Shown here: piece by piece, positions 32,801 through 42,742 of the stretch
How the letters are laid out: each line of letters opens with the position of its first letter
Numbering within the stretch: the first letter of the stretch is position 1
Assembly (NCBI RefSeq): GCF_024741795.1
Contig: NZ_CP102950.1
Coordinates: 2,108,001-2,172,000 of the forward strand
DNA length: 64,000 bases
Direction: 5' to 3'
Origin: Arthrobacter sp. CJ23
Lineage (GTDB): Bacteria > Actinomycetota > Actinomycetes > Actinomycetales > Micrococcaceae
Program-made: the position numbers and the translations under genes
The notes under the pieces: generated by a model
The model's database searches: none
Told to the model about the DNA's origin: nothing
What the model saw: only the letters and a program-made list of their open reading frames with translations

Positions 32801-33991
32801 TCAGCGCGCTCCGAGCAGGTGTTCGATGAACAGCTGCTGGAGCTTCACGAATCCGAAGCCCTTGCCGCCAAAGTAGGCATCGGCGTCGAATTCCTCGTAG
32901 GCGGACTTGTCTGCCAGGAGCTGCTGGTAACCTTCACCCGGGTTGAGCGTGGGCTCATTGATTTCAGCCACCCGCGAAGCCTCCAGGGCCGCCTGGACCT
33001 CGGGATCTGCCCGGAATGCCTTGGCACGTTCCTTCAGGAGCAGGTAGGTCTGCATGTTCGCTGCGGCAGAGTCCCAGACGCCGTCGATGTCCTCCGTACG
33101 GGAGGGCTTGTAGTCGAAGTGGCGCGGCCCCTGGTAGGACGGGCCGCCGTCGGGACCGCCGTTTTCAAGCAGGTCCACCAGGGAGAAGGCGTTCTGCAGA
33201 TCGCCGTGGCCGAACACCAGGTCCTGGTCGAACTTGATGCTGCGCTGTCCGTTGAGGTCGATGTGGAAGAGCTTGCCCTGGTACAGGGCCTGGGCAATGC
33301 CGTGGGTGAAGTTGAGTCCTGCCATTTGTTCGTGCCCGGTCTCGGGGTTGATGCCCACGAGCTCCGGCCGCTCCAGGGTCTCGATGAACGCCAAGGCATG
33401 GCCAAGGGTGGGGAGCAGGATGTCGCCGCGGGGTTCGTTCGGCTTCGGTTCGATGGCGAAGCGGATGTTGTAGCCCTTGTCCGTGACGTAGTCGCCCAGC
33501 AGGTTCACGGCCTCGCGGTAGCGTTCCAGGGCGCCGCGGATGTCCTTCGCGGCGTCGTATTCGCTGCCTTCGCGGCCGCCCCACATGACAAACGTTTCTG
33601 CACCGAGCTCGGCGGCAAGGTCGATGTTCTCGAGAACCTTGCGCAGGGCGAAGCGCCGGACGCCGCGGTCATTGCTGGTGAAGCCGCCGTCCTTGAAGAC
33701 AGGGTGGCTGAACAGGTTGGTGGTGACCATCGGAACGATCATTCCGGTGGCTTTCAGCGCGCCCGTCAGGCGATCGATTTCGCGCTGCCGGTCAGCGGCG
33801 GAGCAGCCGAAGGGAAAGAGATCGTTGTCATGGAAGGTGATGCCGTAGGCGCCGAGGTCGCTGAGCCTGTTGACGGCTTCGACCGTGTCCAGCGGCGGGC
33901 GGGTGGCGGAGCCGAACTGGTCCTGGGCCTCCCAACCGACCGTCCAGAGGCCGAAGGAAAACTTGTCTTCACGGGTGGGCTGAATCGCCAT
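32801..33991 (-). CDS. xylA: Xylose isomerase
   Basis: 396 residues, very like the classical Arthrobacter enzyme (N-terminus [17 protein letters not shown]). Catalytic and metal motifs are [37 protein letters not shown] and [18 protein letters not shown] 33991 follows CGGAG; an upstream extension to 34075 would run through the promoter. It interconverts D-xylose and D-xylulose. It is the first gene of xylAB, under a promoter overlapped by a palindromic operator and probably controlled by the nearby ROK regulator. Confidence 0.95.
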   Translation of the reverse strand: MAIQPTREDKFSFGLWTVGWEAQDQFGSATRPPLDTVEAVNRLSDLGAYGITFHDNDLFPFGCSAADRQREIDRLTGALKATGMIVPMVTTNLFSHPVFKDGGFTSNDRGVRRFALRKVLENIDLAAELGAETFVMWGGREGSEYDAAKDIRGALERYREAVNLLGDYVTDKGYNIRFAIEPKPNEPRGDILLPTLGHALAFIETLERPELVGINPETGHEQMAGLNFTHGIAQALYQGKLFHIDLNGQRSIKFDQDLVFGHGDLQNAFSLVDLLENGGPDGGPSYQGPRHFDYKPSRTEDIDGVWDSAAANMQTYLLLKERAKAFRADPEVQAALEASRVAEINEPTLNPGEGYQQLLADKSAYEEFDADAYFGGKGFGFVKLQQLFIEHLLGAR

Positions 33992-34058
33992 TGAGTGCTC
34001 CGAGCAGTTAGTAGGGGTGCCCTGGCCGAGCATTTGTTCGGCCAGCGGATCTGGAATT

Positions 34059-34098
34059 GTTTCGCTACCAAACATATTACAGATTCATGTGATGTCAA
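34059..34098 (-). promoter_or_regulatory. xylA promoter and candidate operator
   Basis: On the minus strand TTGACA (34093-34098), a 16-bp spacer and TATGTT (34071-34076). The inverted repeat GTTT-CGCTACC-AAAC (34059-34073) overlaps the -10 and start. Its GTTT/AAAC arms suit a ROK (XylR) or LacI site. Confidence 0.65.
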
Positions 34099-34230
34099 CC
34101 ACCCTTCGGTGAGGGCTGTTCCCCGAGGGTGTGCCAAATTGCTGGGTGTTTTACGGCGAGGTCTTCATTCGCCTAGTATGTTGTAGGAAACACCAAATAT
34201 GGCCTCTGGACCCTAACGAAGGATGCAACC

Positions 34231-35502
34231 ATGACTCACCAACTGGTGGCGGAACGCAACTGGGCAGGCAACTACGGTTACCGGGCTCCGCGGATCGTCC
34301 ACCCGTCAAGCGTGGATGAACTCCAGGCTCTGGTAGCCGGCGCCAAGAATGTCCGCGCGCTGGGCTCCCGGCATTCCTTCAACGCCATCGCGGACACCGC
34401 GGGGACCTTGGCAGTGCTTGACCGGCTTGACCCGGCCATCAACGTGGATGCCGGGAATCTGACTGTTGCCGTCAGCGCCGGCACACGCTACGGCACCCTC
34501 GCGGCCGAACTCTGGCGTCAAGGTTTCGCGCTTCATAACCTGGCCTCGCTGCCCCACATCTCCGTGGCGGGGGCAGTGTCCACAGCCACGCACGGATCCG
34601 GGGATGGCAACGGCAACCTCGCCACCGCCGTCACGGGCCTTGAAATGGTCACTGCCGACGGCACCATCCTTGCCACGCAGCGTGGTGACGCGGACTTCGA
34701 AGGCATGGTGGTGGGGCTCGGCGCGCTGGGTGTCGTCAGCCAGCTGACGCTGGACATCGAGCCCACGTTTGATGTCGTCCAGAGGGTCTTTGAAGACCTC
34801 GACTGGGAGCAGGTGCTGGAGAACTTTGACCAGGTTACTTCCGCTGCCTACAGCGTGAGCCTGTTCACCGACTGGAGCGGAGCAACGATAGGCCAGGCAT
34901 GGCTCAAGTACCGTACGAGTGACCCGATGCCGGTGGACCCTACCTTGGAATTCTTCGGAGGGAAACCGGCCACGGTAGCCCGGCACCCGCTGCCCGGGGT
35001 GTCCGGCCGCAACTGTACGCAGCAGTTGGGCATCCGCGGCCCGTGGCACGAGCGGCTGGCACATTTCCGGATGGAATTCACCCCGAGCAAGGGCGATGAG
35101 CTGCAGAGCGAATACTTGATACCGCGTGAGCACGCCGCCAATGCCCTGCGAACCATGCGCGGGCTCGCCGATGTGGTCTCGCCCCTTCTGCTGGTCGCCG
35201 AGGTTCGAACGATCGCGGCCGATGCGCTATGGCTGAGCCCGAACTACGGCCGCGACGGCATCGGCCTGCACTTCACGTGGCGCCAGGACGAGCCGGCCGT
35301 CCAAGCGATCCTGCCGCTTCTCGAGGCAGAGCTGGCCCCTTTTTCAGCGAGGCCGCACTGGGGCAAGCTGTTCGACGCCGGGGCCGCCGCAGTCGCGCCG
35401 CTCTACCCGCGCATGGGCGACTTCATCGCTCTCTCGGACCGTCTGGATCCATCCGGAAAGTTTCGCAATGCCTATTTGGACCGCACGGTGTTCGGTAGTT
35501 GA
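34231..35502 (+). CDS. aldO: FAD-dependent alditol oxidase
   Basis: 423 residues, closely resembling Streptomyces alditol oxidase. The N-terminus NWAGNYGYRAPRIVHP precedes LGSRHSFN, where H48 should carry covalent FAD. ASLPHISVAGAVSTATHGSG and PWHERLAHFRMEFTPSKGDE are also family-typical. It oxidises C1 of polyols such as xylitol or sorbitol with O2, giving the aldose and hydrogen peroxide. It is transcribed divergently from xylAB, so xylitol to xylose to xylulose 5-phosphate is an obvious route. The ROK regulator gene follows after 10 bp. Confidence 0.88.
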   Translation: MTHQLVAERNWAGNYGYRAPRIVHPSSVDELQALVAGAKNVRALGSRHSFNAIADTAGTLAVLDRLDPAINVDAGNLTVAVSAGTRYGTLAAELWRQGFALHNLASLPHISVAGAVSTATHGSGDGNGNLATAVTGLEMVTADGTILATQRGDADFEGMVVGLGALGVVSQLTLDIEPTFDVVQRVFEDLDWEQVLENFDQVTSAAYSVSLFTDWSGATIGQAWLKYRTSDPMPVDPTLEFFGGKPATVARHPLPGVSGRNCTQQLGIRGPWHERLAHFRMEFTPSKGDELQSEYLIPREHAANALRTMRGLADVVSPLLLVAEVRTIAADALWLSPNYGRDGIGLHFTWRQDEPAVQAILPLLEAELAPFSARPHWGKLFDAGAAAVAPLYPRMGDFIALSDRLDPSGKFRNAYLDRTVFGS

Positions 35503-35512
35503 TAGTGTCGCG

Positions 35513-36733
35513 ATGATGCCGACCTCTACACGAACTACCGTCCCGGTCGCCGAGCCGGACCCATCGCGACGCAACAACCTGGCGCTGCTCACCACCCTGG
35601 TACATCACCACGGTGTGCTCAGCCGCGCCCAACTGACTAAACGGACCGGGCTGAACAGGTCCACCGTAGGGACCTTGCTGGGTCAGCTCCTCGCCTTGGG
35701 CCTTGTGTATGAAACGGCGCCTTCTGGCGAAGGACAGGTGGGCAGGCCGAGCCCGGAGGTCCGCCCGAGCCAGGCGGTGGCGGCCCTGGCCGTCAACCCG
35801 GAGATCGACGCCGTTACAATCGGCCTTGTCAGCCTCGGCGGGAAGGTGCAGAAGAAGATCCGCTTCGAAACCGAGCGGATACCAACGGCGAGGGAAGCGG
35901 TGAATATCGCTGCCGCGGTCGTCGAAGGCATGCGGTCTGAACTCGACGCCTCCTACCGGATCACGGGCATCGGCATGGCGGTGCCCGGTCTGGTCAACCG
36001 CGCCGACGGCGTGGTGCTGCACGCCCCGCATTTGGGCTGGCGAAACGAGCCCGTGGCCGCGATGATGGGTGACGTTACGGGGTACTACTGCCAGGCTGCC
36101 AACGACGCGTCCCTGGGTGCCGAGGCTGAACTGATATTTGGCGCCGGCGCCGGGCAGAAGAACCTGATCTATCTCAACGGGGGCGCCAGTGGAATCGGCG
36201 GCGGCATCATTGCAAACGGGGCATTGCTTTCCGGCGCCGCAGGCTACGCCGGCGAACTCGGACATACCTTTGTCCGTACTTCCGGCAAGACGTGCCACTG
36301 CGGTGCCACAGGCTGCCTGGAAACCGAAGTCTCCCAATCCCGGCTGTTCGAACTTGCCGGGCTGTCGGGCGGCGATGCCAGTCAGCTCGAACAGGCACTT
36401 CGCCGGAACAACAGCCCCGAGGTATCAACTGAAGTGGCCCGGCAGCTCGAGTACTTGGGCATTGCATTGCGTAATGCTGTGAACACCTTCAACCCTGAGG
36501 TCATTGTGCTCGACGGCTTCCTGGGCACGCTGCATGCCCTCTCTCCTGCGGCGCTGAATGAGTTCCTCGCGTCACAGGCCATGGATGGGCTGGCCGCCCA
36601 GGTCAGCATCCGCCGAGCCGCACTCGGTTCGGACCTGATGATGATCGGGGCCGCGGAACTGGCCTTCAGCCCGTTCCTGGCCGACCCTACCGGTGCGGGA
36701 CTGGTTTCCGCCCCCGGTCCACGAAAAGGCTGA
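35513..36733 (+). CDS. ROK-family transcriptional regulator (XylR-type)
   Basis: About 406 residues. N-terminal winged HTH (LSRAQLTKRTGLNRSTVGTL) and a ROK sugar-binding domain. The ROK zinc motif appears as GELGHTF then CHCGATGCLETE, and the sugar-phosphate loop as YLNGGASGIGGGII. Adjacent ATGs at 35513 and 35516 follow the aldO stop after 10 bp with a weak ribosome site; the longer frame from 35468 overlaps aldO. It very likely represses xylAB, and perhaps aldO, with xylose as inducer. Confidence 0.88.
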   Translation: MMPTSTRTTVPVAEPDPSRRNNLALLTTLVHHHGVLSRAQLTKRTGLNRSTVGTLLGQLLALGLVYETAPSGEGQVGRPSPEVRPSQAVAALAVNPEIDAVTIGLVSLGGKVQKKIRFETERIPTAREAVNIAAAVVEGMRSELDASYRITGIGMAVPGLVNRADGVVLHAPHLGWRNEPVAAMMGDVTGYYCQAANDASLGAEAELIFGAGAGQKNLIYLNGGASGIGGGIIANGALLSGAAGYAGELGHTFVRTSGKTCHCGATGCLETEVSQSRLFELAGLSGGDASQLEQALRRNNSPEVSTEVARQLEYLGIALRNAVNTFNPEVIVLDGFLGTLHALSPAALNEFLASQAMDGLAAQVSIRRAALGSDLMMIGAAELAFSPFLADPTGAGLVSAPGPRKG

Positions 36734-36758
36734 AGTGCCCGGAGATGGATCACCGTGT

Positions 36759-37826
36759 TCACCGCACCGGGCTGCCGTCACCCTTCGCGCCTGGGGCAGA
36801 CGATGCCGGCAGGCCGGCGGCGGCAGAACTCTGGCGCACCACCAGTTCCGGGGACAGAACCACTGACTTGAACATCGGCGTGTCGCTCTCGAGTTCGCTG
36901 GTCAGCAATTCAATGGCTGTGCGGCCTATTTCCTCGGTGGGCTGGCGTATGGAGGAGAGCGGCACCACGGCGGACGCCGCGAAATCGATGTCGTCATAGC
37001 CGATCAGGGCGACATCTTGGGGGATGCGGAAGGTGCGCAGCATCGTTAGGGACTGCATGACGCCCAGGGCCAGGAGGTCGTTGGCGCAGAAGATGGCGTC
37101 CGGAAATTCCTCCCGCTTACGGTCTGCCAAGGCATCACCTGCGCGCCTGCCCGCTACGACGGACTGGCCCTGTGAATCGACCACCTCCAACGTGGCATCA
37201 GGTACCTGGTCCACCGCACGCCGGGCGCCGCTGAGCCGGTCGGCGATCTGCCGGATGGAACCCGGGCCGCCGACAAAGGCGAGCCGCCGCCGTCCGGTCG
37301 AGAGGAGGTGTTCGGCGGCAAGAAAACCGCCGGCCTCGTCGTCCACGGAAACGGAACTCGATGTGGTCCCATCGCCGAGCCGATCCACCAGGACCGTGGG
37401 CACTCCGCCTTCACGCAGGCGTTTGATCGACTCGCTGACGTCACCTATCGGTGAAATCAGGAGGCCTTGGACGCGCTGTTCCTGGAACAGTTCGACATAG
37501 TGCGCTTCGCGGGCCGTGTCCTGCCCGCTGTCCCCGAGGAGGATGGCGCTGCCACTGCGTTGCGCCGCGTCCTCGGCGGCCCGGACGACGGCGGTAAAGA
37601 AGGGGTTGCCCACATCCAGGACGACCATCCCGATGGCCCTGCTGTGCCCCGCGCGCAATTGCCGGGCTGCATCATTGCGCACGAAACCGAGTTCGTCGAT
37701 AGCCGCCTGGACCCTTTTCCTGGTCTTCTCCGCGACCCGCTCCGGGTAGTTGAGCACGTTGGAGACTGTGCCGACGGCGACCCCGGCGTGATTCGCCACA
37801 TCCTTGACACTGGCTGATCTTGCCAT
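36759..37826 (-). CDS. LacI-family regulator of rhamnose catabolism
   Basis: 355 residues from ATG 37826; ATG 37835 is an alternative. HTH SVKDVANHAGVAVGTVSNVL is followed by the hinge VRNDAARQLRAGHSR and a sugar-binding domain (AIGMVVLDVGNPFFTAVV, IGYDDIDFAASAVVPLSSIR). It is divergent from the rhamnose operon, with two LacI-like sites in the shared region, so it is probably the rhamnose repressor, induced by rhamnose or rhamnulose. It converges on the ROK gene with 25 bp between stops. Confidence 0.88.
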   Translation of the reverse strand: MARSASVKDVANHAGVAVGTVSNVLNYPERVAEKTRKRVQAAIDELGFVRNDAARQLRAGHSRAIGMVVLDVGNPFFTAVVRAAEDAAQRSGSAILLGDSGQDTAREAHYVELFQEQRVQGLLISPIGDVSESIKRLREGGVPTVLVDRLGDGTTSSSVSVDDEAGGFLAAEHLLSTGRRRLAFVGGPGSIRQIADRLSGARRAVDQVPDATLEVVDSQGQSVVAGRRAGDALADRKREEFPDAIFCANDLLALGVMQSLTMLRTFRIPQDVALIGYDDIDFAASAVVPLSSIRQPTEEIGRTAIELLTSELESDTPMFKSVVLSPELVVRQSSAAAGLPASSAPGAKGDGSPVR

Positions 37827-37844
37827 TGTTCCCATCCTTCACCC

Positions 37845-37898
37845 TTGACACCCATTCGCGTCCTAGGATACTTTGAATCGACTCAATGAAACGATTCA
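37845..37898 (+). promoter_or_regulatory. Rhamnose operon promoter with two adjacent LacI-type operators
   Basis: TTGACA (37845-37850), a 16-bp spacer and GATACT (37867-37872). Immediately downstream are TTGAATCGACTCAA (37873-37886) and TGAAACGATTCA (37887-37898), both near-palindromes with central CG. They would block initiation and clearance. Confidence 0.75.
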
Positions 37899-37966
37899 AA
37901 CCTGGGATTCGGCCGGCATGTTGCAGCTGATTCTCAGACGCCAGCCCAAAACCCAAAGGAACAACG

Positions 37967-39133
37967 ATGAACACCACAGCAACGGCACTGGGCCGCCTTG
38001 AGGAACTGGCCATCGAGGTGCCGTCCTGGGCCTACGGAAATTCCGGGACCCGCTTCAAGGTCTTCGGCACCCCGGGCACTCCCCGCACCGTCCAGGAAAA
38101 GATCGCCGACGCCGCCAAGGTCCATGAGCTCACCGGCCTGGCCCCCACGGTCGCTCTGCACATCCCGTGGGACAAGGTGGATGACTACGCTGCCCTGCGC
38201 GAATACGCCGCCGAGCTGGGCGTTGGGCTGGGCACGGTCAACTCCAACACGTTCCAGGATGACGAGTACAAGCTCGGCTCCCTCACCTCGTCCAACGAGT
38301 CCGTGCGGCGCCGGGCCATCGACCACCACCTTGAGTGCATCGAGATCATGCACGCCACCGGTTCCAAGGACCTGAAGATCTGGCTGGCCGACGGCACCAA
38401 CTACCCGGGCCAGGACGACATCCGCGGACGCCAGGACCGTCTCGCGGAAAGCCTCCAGGAAATCTATGCGGGCCTCGGTGACGAGCAACGCCTGGTCCTG
38501 GAATACAAGTTCTTCGAGCCCGCTTTCTACCACACCGATGTTCCGGACTGGGGCACCTCCTACGCGCAGACCCTTGCCCTTGGCCAGAAGGCCTTCGTCT
38601 GCCTGGACACCGGCCACCACGCACCGGGAACCAACATCGAGTTCATCGTGATGCAGCTGCTGCGCCTGGGCAAGCTGGGCTCCTTCGACTTCAACTCCCG
38701 CTTCTACGCGGACGACGACCTGATCGTCGGCGCGGCCGATCCGTTCCAGCTCTTCCGGATCATGCACGAGGTCATCCGCGGTGGCGGCTTCGGCAAGGAC
38801 TCCGGTGTCTCCCTGATGCTGGACCAGTGCCACAACCTGGAAGAGAAGATCCCGGGCCAGATCCGCTCGGTCCTGAACGTCCAGGAAATGACGGCCCGCG
38901 CCCTGCTGGTGGACACCGCCGCACTGGCCGAAGCCCAGCGAGCCGGGGACGTCCTGGCCGCCAACGGCATCTTCAACGATGCCTTCTACACCGACGTCCG
39001 CCCGGTCCTGGCCGAGTGGCGCGAATCCCGCGGCCTGCCCGCAGACCCGATGGCCGCCTACAAGGCCAGCGGATACCAGAAGAAGATCAACGAGGACCGC
39101 GCAGGCGGCCAGCAAGCCGGATGGGGCGCTTAA
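37967..39133 (+). CDS. rhaI: L-rhamnose isomerase, actinobacterial type
   Basis: 388 residues. A xylose-isomerase-like TIM barrel of the RhaI group rather than E. coli RhaA: HIPWDKVDDYAALRE, WLADGTNYPGQDDIRGRQD, LEYKFFEPAFYHTDVPDWGT, CLDTGHHAPGTNIEFI. Metal ligands E, D, H and D are in the expected strands. AAAGGAACAACG precedes the ATG. It converts L-rhamnose to L-rhamnulose and is the first gene of rhaI, aldolase/dehydrogenase, rhaB. Confidence 0.93.
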   Translation: MNTTATALGRLEELAIEVPSWAYGNSGTRFKVFGTPGTPRTVQEKIADAAKVHELTGLAPTVALHIPWDKVDDYAALREYAAELGVGLGTVNSNTFQDDEYKLGSLTSSNESVRRRAIDHHLECIEIMHATGSKDLKIWLADGTNYPGQDDIRGRQDRLAESLQEIYAGLGDEQRLVLEYKFFEPAFYHTDVPDWGTSYAQTLALGQKAFVCLDTGHHAPGTNIEFIVMQLLRLGKLGSFDFNSRFYADDDLIVGAADPFQLFRIMHEVIRGGGFGKDSGVSLMLDQCHNLEEKIPGQIRSVLNVQEMTARALLVDTAALAEAQRAGDVLAANGIFNDAFYTDVRPVLAEWRESRGLPADPMAAYKASGYQKKINEDRAGGQQAGWGA

Positions 39134-39136
39134 GGC

Positions 39137-41185
39137 ATGAACATGCAGAACACAGCCACGACTGTTGAAGAACTGATCTCCCGTTCCAACCGCCTCGGCG
39201 CGGACAAACGGAACACCAACTTCGCCGGCGGCAACACCTCCGCCAAGGGCACCGAAAAGGACCCGGTCACGGGCCAGGACGTCGAACTGCTCTGGGTCAA
39301 GGGCTCGGGCGGGGACCTCGGCACGCTGAAGGCCGAGAACCTGGCTGTACTCCGGCTCGACCGGCTGCAGGCACTCAAGGATGTTTACCCCGGCGTCGAG
39401 CGTGAAGACGAAATGGTGGCCGCGTTCGATTACTGCCTGCACGGCAAGGGCGGCGCGGCGCCCTCAATCGACACCGCCATGCACGGCCTGGTGGACGCAA
39501 CGCATGTCGACCACCTGCACCCGGACTCGGGCATCGCGGTTGCGACGGCGGCGGACGGCGAGGCGCTGACCTCCAAGATCTTCGGCGACAAGGTGGTGTG
39601 GGTTCCGTGGCGTCGCCCCGGTTTCCAGCTGGGCCTGGACATCGCCGCGGTCAAGGAAGCCAACCCGCAGGCCATCGGCACCATCCTGGGCGGCCACGGC
39701 ATCACCGCCTGGGGCGGCACCAGCGAAGAGGCCGAGGGCAACTCGCTCTGGATCATTGACCAGGCCGAGAAGTTCATCGCGGAGAACGGCAAGGCCGAAC
39801 CCTTCGGCGCCAAGCTCCCCGGCTACGCCGCGCTTCCTGAGGCGGAACGGCGAGCCAAGGCCGCCGCCCTCGCCCCCGTGATCCGCGGCCTGGCCTCCAC
39901 GGACAAGCCGCAGCTGGGGCACTTCAGCGATGACGCCGTCGTGCTTGACTTCCTGGAGTCCGCCGAACACCCGCGCCTGGGCGCGCTGGGCACCTCCTGC
40001 CCGGACCACTTCCTGCGCACCAAGGTCAAGCCCCTGGTCATGGACCTCCCCGCCGACGCCCCGCTGGAACAAGCGGTAGGCCGCCTGAGGGAACTGCACG
40101 CGGCCTACCGCGAGGACTACCAGGCATACTACGACCGCCACGCCACCCAGGACAGCCCCGCCATGCGCGGCGCGGACCCGGCCATCGTGCTGGTCCCGGG
40201 GGTGGGCATGTTCTCGTACGGAGCGAACAAGCAGACCGCCCGGGTGGCCGGCGAGTTCTACCTCAACGCCATCAACGTGATGCGCGGCGCCGAGGCCATC
40301 TCCAGCTATGCCCCGATCGAGGAATCCGAGAAGTTCCGGATCGAGTACTGGTCGTTGGAGGAGGCCAAGCTGGCCCGCCTGCCCAAGCCCACGTCCCACG
40401 CCACCCGCATCGCGCTGGTGACCGGCGCGGCGTCGGGCATCGGCAAGGCGATCGCGACCCGCTTGGCGTCCGACGGCGCGTGCGTGGTGATTGCCGACCT
40501 GAACCTTGAGAACGCCCAGGCCGTCGCCGCGGAACTGGGCGGTCCCGACGTCGCCATCGGCGTCCAGGCCGACGTGACCGACGAAGCTCAGATCGCCGCT
40601 GCCATCCAGGAAGCCGTGCTCGCCTTCGGTGGCCTGGATCTGGTGGTCAACAACGCCGGGCTCTCCATCTCCAAGCCGCTGCTGGAAACCACCGGGAAGG
40701 ACTGGGACCTGCAGCACAACGTCATGGCCAAGGGCTCCTTCTTGGTGGCCAAGGCCGCGGCCAAGGTCATGATTGACCAGGACATGGGCGGGGACATCGT
40801 CTACATTTCCTCCAAGAACTCCGTGTTCGCCGGCCCGAACAATATCGCCTACTCCGCCACCAAGGCCGACCAGGCCCACCAGGTCCGGCTGCTCGCCGCG
40901 GAACTGGGCGAGTACGGCATCCGTGTCAACGGCATCAACCCCGACGGCGTGGTCCGGGGCTCCGGGATCTTCGCCGGCGGCTGGGGCGCCAAGCGCGCCG
41001 CGGTCTACGGCGTGGACGAGCAGGAACTGGGCAAGTACTACGCCCAGCGCACCTTGCTCAAGCGTGAAGTCCTGCCTGAACACGTGGCCAACGCCTGTGC
41101 GGTGCTCACCAGCGCCGAACTGTCCCACACCACCGGCCTGCACATCCCCGTGGACGCCGGCGTCGCGGCGGCCTTCCTGCGATGA
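39137..41185 (+). CDS. Bifunctional rhamnulose-1-phosphate aldolase/lactaldehyde dehydrogenase
   Basis: 682 residues, a natural fusion. Residues 1-400 are a class II aldolase domain (NTNFAGGNTSAKG, WVKGSGGDLGTL, HVDHLHPDSGIAVATA as metal site). Residues 420-682 are a short-chain dehydrogenase (IALVTGAASGIGKAI, YSATKADQAHQ). It cleaves rhamnulose 1-phosphate to DHAP and L-lactaldehyde and then oxidises the lactaldehyde. It starts 3 bp after rhaI and overlaps rhaB by 4 bp (ATGA), so the three are translated together. Confidence 0.93.
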   Translation: MNMQNTATTVEELISRSNRLGADKRNTNFAGGNTSAKGTEKDPVTGQDVELLWVKGSGGDLGTLKAENLAVLRLDRLQALKDVYPGVEREDEMVAAFDYCLHGKGGAAPSIDTAMHGLVDATHVDHLHPDSGIAVATAADGEALTSKIFGDKVVWVPWRRPGFQLGLDIAAVKEANPQAIGTILGGHGITAWGGTSEEAEGNSLWIIDQAEKFIAENGKAEPFGAKLPGYAALPEAERRAKAAALAPVIRGLASTDKPQLGHFSDDAVVLDFLESAEHPRLGALGTSCPDHFLRTKVKPLVMDLPADAPLEQAVGRLRELHAAYREDYQAYYDRHATQDSPAMRGADPAIVLVPGVGMFSYGANKQTARVAGEFYLNAINVMRGAEAISSYAPIEESEKFRIEYWSLEEAKLARLPKPTSHATRIALVTGAASGIGKAIATRLASDGACVVIADLNLENAQAVAAELGGPDVAIGVQADVTDEAQIAAAIQEAVLAFGGLDLVVNNAGLSISKPLLETTGKDWDLQHNVMAKGSFLVAKAAAKVMIDQDMGGDIVYISSKNSVFAGPNNIAYSATKADQAHQVRLLAAELGEYGIRVNGINPDGVVRGSGIFAGGWGAKRAAVYGVDEQELGKYYAQRTLLKREVLPEHVANACAVLTSAELSHTTGLHIPVDAGVAAAFLR

Positions 41186-42657
41186 GCGCTCTTGCCATGA
41201 GCGGCGCCGTTTCCGGCGGCGGGGTGTTCGCCGCGGTCGACATCGGTGCGTCCTCCGGCCGCGTCATGCTCGGCAGCGTCTCTCCCTCAACAGGGGTCGC
41301 CCTGGAGACGGTCCACCGCTTTCCCAACGGCGTGGTGGAGCTGGACGGCGGCCTCCGCTGGGACTTCGACGCCCTGTTCGCCGAGCTGCTGACGGGCCTG
41401 GCGGCCGCCGTTGCTGCCGCGGAGGCAAACGGCGAAACCATCGCCAGCATCGGCATCGATACCTGGGCCGTGGACTATGGGCTGGTCAACGCCGCCGGGG
41501 AGCTGACGGCCCAGCCGTACAGCTACCGGGATGAACGCAGCCGCGCCGCCGTGGCCCGGGTCCACCGGACGCTGGATCCTGCGCGCCTCTACGCCACCAC
41601 GGGCCTGCAGTACCTGCAGTTCAACACCGTTTACCAGCTCGCCACGGAGAAGGACCTGGACGGGCTGCAGGCACTCCTGATCCCGGACCTGATCGCCTTC
41701 CTGCTCACCGGCGAGCGCCGGACAGAGGCCACGAACGCTTCCACCACCGGACTGTTCGATGCCGTAGCGGGGGAGTGGGCCGCCAAGTTCCTGGACGCTC
41801 TGGGCCTGCGGCGGGACATCTTCCCGCCGCTCATCCAGCCGGGTGAAACCATCGGCAGGCTCCTGCCGGGGATCGTGGAACGGACCGGTCTTCCCGCGGA
41901 CACCAAGGTGGTGGCTGTCGGTTCGCATGACACGGCCTCGGCGGTGGCCGCCGTCCCGGCTGGGCAGGACGACTTCGCCTACATCTCCTCCGGGACCTGG
42001 TCCCTGGTGGGCATCGAGCTGGACGGCCCGGTGCTAGGCGAGGCCAGCCGGAAGGCCAACTTCACCAACGAACGCGGTGTGGACGGCACCATCCGCTACC
42101 TGCGCAACGTCGGCGGACTCTGGCTGCTCAGCGAATCCCAACGCTCGTGGGCCGCCCAGGGCCACCCGGCCACCTTGGAGGAACTGCTCGACGCCGCTGC
42201 GGCCCTCCCGGCAGGCGGACCGCAGATCAACGCCGACGACCCCGCCTTCACCGCGCCGGACAACATGCCGGAGCGCATCCGCGCGGCCGTGCGCAACACC
42301 GGTGCGGTGCTCCCGGGCCGGCCCGCCGCCGTCGTGCGTTGCATCATGGACAGCCTTGCCGCCGCTTACGCCCGCACTATCACCGACGCCGAACGCCTCG
42401 CGGGCCGGACCGTTGACGTGGTGCACATCGTGGGCGGCGGGTCCCAGAACCGGCTCCTGTGCCAGCTGACCGCGGATGCCACGGGCAAGCCGGTGATTGC
42501 CGGTCCCGTGGAAGCCACGGCCCTCGGCAACGTCTTGGTCCAGGCCCGGGCTGCCGGCGTGGTGGACGGCGGGCTTGCTGAGCTGCGCACCCTGGTGTCC
42601 GCTGGAACGAGCCTTGAACGGTTCGAACCGGCCAACGCCCTGTCTGAACAGCACTAG
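41182..42657 (+). CDS. rhaB: Rhamnulokinase
   Basis: 491 residues, FGGY family: VDIGASSGRVMLG phosphate loop, SIGIDTWAVDYGLV, YSYRDERSRAA, then SHDTASAVAAVPAG, YISSGTWSLVGIE and HIVGGGSQNRLLCQLTADAT. It phosphorylates L-rhamnulose at C1 to feed the aldolase encoded just before. It is the last gene of the rhamnose operon, which ends in a strong bidirectional hairpin shared with the converging apionate operon. Confidence 0.93.
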   Translation: MSALAMSGAVSGGGVFAAVDIGASSGRVMLGSVSPSTGVALETVHRFPNGVVELDGGLRWDFDALFAELLTGLAAAVAAAEANGETIASIGIDTWAVDYGLVNAAGELTAQPYSYRDERSRAAVARVHRTLDPARLYATTGLQYLQFNTVYQLATEKDLDGLQALLIPDLIAFLLTGERRTEATNASTTGLFDAVAGEWAAKFLDALGLRRDIFPPLIQPGETIGRLLPGIVERTGLPADTKVVAVGSHDTASAVAAVPAGQDDFAYISSGTWSLVGIELDGPVLGEASRKANFTNERGVDGTIRYLRNVGGLWLLSESQRSWAAQGHPATLEELLDAAAALPAGGPQINADDPAFTAPDNMPERIRAAVRNTGAVLPGRPAAVVRCIMDSLAAAYARTITDAERLAGRTVDVVHIVGGGSQNRLLCQLTADATGKPVIAGPVEATALGNVLVQARAAGVVDGGLAELRTLVSAGTSLERFEPANALSEQH

Positions 42658-42678
42658 CACCACTCCCAACAAAGGAAA

Positions 42679-42724
42679 CCCCGGGCCGCCCACACCACCG
42701 TTGAGGTGTGTGGGCGGCCCGGGG
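42679..42724. terminator. Bidirectional terminator between rhaB and the apionate operon
   Basis: CCCCGGGCCGCCCACAC (42679-42695) pairs with GTGTGGGCGGCCCGGGG at the right, with one bulge near the loop. TCTTTT follows on the plus strand. It lies between two converging operons. Confidence 0.88.
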
Positions 42725-42742
42725 TCTTTTGGATGGCACCGC

